A stretch of 64,000 bases of DNA from Conoideocrella luteorostrata (taxonomy: Eukaryota > Ascomycota > Sordariomycetes > Hypocreales > Clavicipitaceae): contig JASWJB010000116.1 of NCBI GenBank assembly GCA_032433595.1, positions 1 to 64,000 on the forward strand, read 5' to 3'. The notes below the pieces were generated by a model. The model did no database searches, had not been told where the DNA came from, and saw only the letters and a list, made by a program, of their open reading frames with translations. Numbering within the stretch: the stretch's first letter is position 1; each line of letters begins with the position of its first letter. Below, in pieces: positions 57,587-64,000 of this stretch. The translations under genes and the position numbers were made by a program.

Positions 57587-57845
57587 TGTCACGACTGGGT
57601 TCTGATATAGCAGAGTGAGGAACAAGACTCCTGATGTATTCGTTACGCCACTCTATTGTTGGCGGTCTTAATCTCTGACCCTTCTAAAAGATTTGGTCCT
57701 GTCCTCCCTACTTATGCTCGTCGCTACCCCGCAGCGAAGAGTTTGCTAGCTGCATGATACTCTCCTCCGGTAGCCTTAGGTGCATCACTAGCTCTATGAC
57801 CCCGCGAGGGTCATTGAAGGTCCTCAAAGGTGGTGGTTTCTGACA
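57587..57845 (+). mobile_element. Solo LTR, family 2, best copy
   Basis: Begins TGTCACGACTGGGTTC and ends GTTTCTGACA: matching TGTCA/TGACA ends as in an LTR. Flanks GATTC (57582-57586) and GATAC (57846-57850) look like a 5-bp target duplication with one change. 259 bp, no internal element. Two other copies lie at 38353-38547 and 50161-50426. Confidence 0.85.
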
Positions 57846-59444
57846 GATACGCATGTGTTTATGGAGTGATATCCTCTTTAAATGTATTTAGACAATACTC
57901 GATCCGCGAAGCCTTCCTAAATAAGAGTTAAAATTTACCCCTGTCTGAAATTTCTCTTGCAAGAGATGTTTATCGTAGAGATAGTTGTAGAGCACGACGA
58001 GGTTAAGCTGCCTGCCAGATGCACCATTCTAAGTGATAGAGGTAACCGGAGAATAGGTAGTATATGTGAAGCTTGCATTGTCGGCATTGGCTTTTACTTC
58101 TAGCATATTCCTCTATAACCATGCGATATTATGCTATCGCAGCGAGAGAAAGGCACCTATTGGCTTGGTCGGCATAGTGGTAGATGTAGTGTGAGCCTCG
58201 ATGTGCACAAGTACGGACGTCATATATCTGCTGGAATTAGGTGTTGCGTTCAACTGGAAGGGGCTCATATATCATTTTCAAGTATTTTGATGGTGATAGA
58301 AGCAGAATTCTCCTTCCGACAGACTCATTCGAACCCCCTCATTTATACCTATTCCGGCGCCCTAAGTGCTTATTCTTTCCTACCTCTGGAAGTTTGTGTA
58401 CACATCCATCCATCTAGACACCTGTCCAGTTTAACACATACATGATCCCCTGAAACCATCCAGAATGTTGTTTCCAGACCTCCATTGATACTTGTGACGA
58501 AGCGAAACGTTCTCTCAAACATGGGGCGAATTCAGACAGGCGACGTCCGATTTAATCTTGCCAACACTTATGACATATTATATGAGAGCCAGTACATTCA
58601 AAAGAGTGAGACGAAGAAGCTAAGGGAAAACTACTATTCGGGAAGAGGCTGAGTGTCTCCACTCCATCGGAGACTTACGGGGCCAGTGTCTGGATACTTT
58701 GGAGAGCGAAGTGCGTCATTCAGCAGGGATCGTTAAATTGTGCAAAGAAACAGAGAATGAATGTACCGGTAGTAGCAAATGCCCGCGTGGGCTCACTGCG
58801 AGTTTCTAGGAAAATCTTACGGCGGGAACAGCGTCGTTATCGTAAACAGATTGAATTAAGAAAGTTAATTGACTGCAGTATATCCAATCGTGCCATTTCC
58901 CACTGTTCAGGCACTCGGTTCCACTCCGACGGGCCTACTTTACGTTATCAATACTCCGTACAACGGGTTGCATCAATATTATGACTCATTTTCATGTGGT
59001 TACTCCACTTTCGAGGTTACAAAACGTCACTTCAAGGCCTCGCGGCAGTCTAAAGTCTAAGCAATAGTATAATGGAAGGTCAAGTAAAGTTATTTGTCGC
59101 CATACCTAAAGCGACTATAGATATTAGTGAGGATGGTGTAGCTTTAATATTACAATAGTCTATATACTAATTGCTATCTTCTATATCATTTCTCTACGTC
59201 AAAGCTAAACGTCGAGGGACGGGCAAAAGGATTTACGGGGCAAGGTCCTCTGCGGATTCTGCATTGCATTTTCTATTACTAAACATAGTTGTCCCGTAAA
59301 GTGCCGGTAGAAAGATAGCTGCCGATATGTCTGCTTGTGACCAGTAAGGCGATCTCCGTCAATGTATAGACACGTAAGGATCGAGGTTCTCGAGGGCCGA
59401 ATATTTTCGCCGAGTGCCTTGTTAGGGGGATTGCGAATCACCCT

Positions 59445-59494
59445 TGTAGACCCCATAGCAGCTTTTCTCCCCTTCTCCTGCTATGGGATCTACA
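59445..59494. repeat. 17-bp inverted repeat (hairpin)
   Basis: Arms 59445-59461 (TGTAGACCCCATAGCAG) and 59478-59494 (CTGCTATGGGATCTACA) pair at 16 of 17 positions across a 16-nt pyrimidine-rich loop. Each arm carries ATGGG[AG]TCTACA read outward. Confidence 0.9.
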
Positions 59495-60011
59495 TACAGC
59501 TCTGGTGGAGAAGTCTCCAGTGAGGGGTTCGACGATCTTGTCCTCTTGCCCCCGTTCTCCGTTGATATCATTTCTCATATGCCTCGGGTCTGCCTGGAAC
59601 TTGTTCCCCTCTTTGAAACATTTACTCTGTCTGTGCGCGCGTCTAAGACAGGAATAGATCCTCTAATAACTACCGAGACAGGTTTGCTCAGCCGTAGCTT
59701 CCATTGCCGCGCTTCTCATCCACGAACACCAATAGCAGCAACTTCATTCTGCCCGCTCCTATGCAAAGTGGATCTTTAGCGCCCTGCAGTCCAAAACGAT
59801 GCACAACGGTGTGGTGGGGCGAGCGGGATAAATTTGCTTTTGTCAAGATGATCAGTGCCGTAGTTAGCCAGGCAACTGCAGGATAATCTACGCGACCCTT
59901 TACGGCTTACCCAACCACGCGGCGAATGGTCACGTAATTTGTCCCCCGCATGCCGGTTCTGCGAAGGGATACTAGTACTAAGATGGTGCCAACGGTACCA
60001 GAAAAGATAAG

Positions 60012-60060
60012 CCAATCACGGAAAAGGTCGGAATTTGGTGGCCAGAATCGAGGTATAAAA
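60012..60060 (+). promoter_or_regulatory. Core promoter of the halogenase gene
   Basis: CCAAT at 60012-60016 and TATAAAA at 60054-60060, about 270 bp before the start codon; this gives a plausible fungal core promoter with a transcript start near 60085-60100. Confidence 0.5.
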
Positions 60061-60264
60061 ATCGGGGAATTATCTCTCGTCAAGTGAAACTCAACATAAC
60101 CAACCTAATTTATTTCTGCAGTTTCCCATTGCGTAAGTTGCTCCAAGACTCTAGATTTACAATGTACAGCAATATGAAAATCCATCCTTTCTTAGCTGCT
60201 ATAGGGGTTCTCTTATACAATGTACATTTCGTGCTGAGATGATTTGATCTAATATCTTACTTGA

Positions 60265-62384
<2,120 letters not shown>

Positions 62385-63234
62385 GTTATTGAAACGAAAT
62401 TGTGGACATTTCCTAATGCTCGCATAATCTAGAAAATATGAGAACTAAATAAAAAAAACCCATTAACATTCTGTTCACTTCTATGTTAGACCTTGGTCAT
62501 TTACTTCATCGTGTCACAAATTCCAGCCCACAAAACTATATTCGAAGCGCTGCGTCGTGCAATATGTCTTAGGTAAGGCAGATATGTCGACATTTGTAGA
62601 TAAACGAAAGCTTGCGGAAGATGTAGACCAGGCTGTTAAATTATTAAAATCTTGTGTGGCTACTCGATAGTTCCCTCACTAATCTAACTTTTCACGGCAA
62701 TTATCTTACTGACAGAAGCGATTCAGGGGGCAAAAGTTTGAGCTGACTGCCGAATCATCAACCATATTCTGGCCCCTGTACTCATCTTGAACCATAAATC
62801 AAACGGCTGCACGAAGAACGACAAAAATGAGTCAATATTCAGCACTTGACTACATCGTCAGCTATCTAAAGATTGGTTTATATGCCAAAACAAAAAGCTC
62901 CTACTTTGTGGTGGTGCGCCTCCAAGATAGATCAGGCCGATCAACAACTTTCCCTGAAACAAAAATGATCAAGCTGCGACCACCCGCCTACGTAGCAGTC
63001 GGTTTTGTTGCTCTCTCTATTACTCGCGTACTGTGTTTGACAAAGTACGCAAGTTTGTCAGTCATAGCAGACGGCTCTGTATCCCCTTCCGCTTGAAGTT
63101 GACTGTAACGCTCGTTGCTTATTACGTATATCTTCTTAGACGTGAAAAGCGATGGTTGTGCTTCCACATGCTCTGGCCTGTCGCGGACGACCGTTGTGTT
63201 TTCCATCTCCGCTGCGAATTCCCTCGCCACGCGT
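62385..63234. other. Intergenic after the halogenase
   Basis: No confident gene. The minus-strand frame at 62988-63431 (GIERVAREFAAEMENTTVV ... RYSQLQAEGDTEP) overlaps the small secreted-protein gene in another phase and could be a downstream exon of it, but I could not find a convincing splice pair. Confidence 0.45.
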
Positions 63235-63573
63235 TCAATACCCGAGATAGAAAGATCTAATCCTGATTTCATACACTGGTCGATCGGTTGATACGTACAC
63301 GGCACAACTGTTATCTCCCTGCTTTGAGAAAGCAGTTCCGCCGTAGTACAGTTTGTCTGGGCTGGTGCCTTCGTCAACCACCTCAGCGGAGCCAAACAGC
63401 TCGTCAGACTTGAAGCAGCACTGTGAGACACTTATATCGGGACAGGACCACCCTCGACGGTACTGGTCGGATTGCGCGCAGTTGTTCGGATCTTCGTACA
63501 GCGCACCGGTATAAGCTTTTACGATGACAGAGTTGATTAACAAGATATTAAATCCTGTCACAACAGTCTGCAT
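63235..63573 (-). CDS. Small secreted cysteine-containing protein
   Basis: 112 residues if started at the ATG at 63573 (MQTVVTGFNILLINSVIVKA), giving a short hydrophobic signal peptide with a likely cut near KAYTG or GALYE. The mature part has Cys in NNCAQS, WSCPD, SQCCFK and NSCAV, which could form disulfides. Family not recognised; size, signal and cysteines fit the broad class of fungal secreted or effector-like proteins. The frame stays open upstream to an ATG at 63732, but that start buries the signal. The last ~20 residues may be wrong if a downstream exon exists. Confidence 0.55.
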   Translation of the reverse strand: MQTVVTGFNILLINSVIVKAYTGALYEDPNNCAQSDQYRRGWSCPDISVSQCCFKSDELFGSAEVVDEGTSPDKLYYGGTAFSKQGDNSCAVYVSTDRPVYEIRIRSFYLGY

Positions 63574-64000
63574 GCTGGATTCAATGGTGGGATAGAGCGA
63601 CGAATGTATAGATGAAATGTTGCTGATAGTGTAGTAAAATTGTTCTGGCCCGGCGACCACTTTTGACGATGCAGGAATGGAGTGGCTATTTAATGCTGTT
63701 CTCTCCTGTGTGGTCCTAGAAACACGCATCATACAAATACACGGCTTCTACATGATTTTGGGCTTGTCCTAAAATAACCCCTCTAAAGGGCGGAGACATT
63801 ATCGATTGACTATTTCGCTGAACTACAGAGTCGTTCAGCGGGTAATACCTTAGACAGCTAGACTAGGGTAATCTTTGACCAGATGCTGACCAACAAGTTT
63901 GCGTCGGGATCGAGAATTGGTACAAGATCTTGAAAAGCGGGAATAGGTCGGACGGTGGTTGGCCCTTCTGTTGCTGGTTGAGCGTCAATTTTGGTGCCAG
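63574..64000. other. Right edge, nothing recognised
   Basis: Apart from the upstream extension of the small secreted-protein frame, no gene, repeat or RNA was recognised to the end of the window. Confidence 0.5.

Larger units (their letters stand above)
56376..60011. other. 3.6-kb gap: solo LTR, hairpin, no supported gene
   Basis: Apart from the family 2 LTR (57587-57845), a palindrome half near 58952 and the inverted repeat at 59445-59494, I see nothing firm. The frame at 59483-59779 (MGSTYSSGGEVSSEGFDD...) has moderately protein-like composition and could be a gene fragment, but no family or splice structure supports it. Confidence 0.5.

Overview
The window is nuclear DNA of a filamentous ascomycete. 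The genes are broken by short GT-AG introns, and the proteins are fungal families: HET, calcipressin, Mga2/Spt23, Rrg9, Sof1 and Dic1. Repeats carry C-to-T mutations typical of repeat-induced point mutation (RIP). Gene style, a radicicol-type halogenase and a dispersed palindrome TACTCCGTACGGAGTA suggest Hypocreales, possibly a Clavicipitaceae relative. That placement is an inference and not proven.

Region 1 (1-34.3 kb) is mostly conserved housekeeping genes with wide spacers. In order they are: bifunctional 6-phosphofructo-2-kinase/fructose-2,6-bisphosphatase (-), tRNA adenosine deaminase subunit Tad3 (+), RNase H1 (+), a plasma-membrane Na+/H+ antiporter (+), the membrane-tethered transcription factor Mga2/Spt23 (+), the ribosome-biogenesis WD40 protein Sof1 (-), RNA polymerase II subunit Rpb3 (+), the mitochondrial dicarboxylate carrier Dic1 (-) and mitochondrial phenylalanyl-tRNA synthetase (+). 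Sof1/Rpb3 and Dic1/PheRS are divergent pairs. The gaps at 4.0-10.6 kb and 17.9-21.4 kb hold no gene I can support but many copies of the palindrome.

Region 2 (34.5-39.4 kb) is an accessory island around an intact Fic-domain gene. A RIP-damaged DD34E Tc1/mariner element sits in repeats made from the Fic 3' end. A solo LTR with a 5-bp target duplication sits inside the transposase. The Fic 5' end is duplicated downstream, and all four differences in 199 bp are CpA-to-TpA changes. The copied segment ends in a second LTR family, which looks like an LTR-LTR recombination joint.

Region 3 (42.6-50.1 kb) returns to ordinary genes: calcipressin, the mitochondrial protein Rrg9, a membrane-anchored short-chain dehydrogenase and a HET-domain protein.

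Region 4 (50.1-64 kb) is accessory again. It holds decayed purine-phosphorylase-like (NLR-type) fragments with a frame-breaking 13-bp tandem repeat, an orphan 272-residue gene, more solo LTRs, a six-exon flavin-dependent halogenase and a small cysteine-containing secreted protein. Fic, HET and NLR-like remnants together suggest a fast-evolving recognition or effector neighbourhood; that is an inference. No tRNA, rRNA or CRISPR array was recognised. All exon structures were worked out by eye from reading frames and splice signals.
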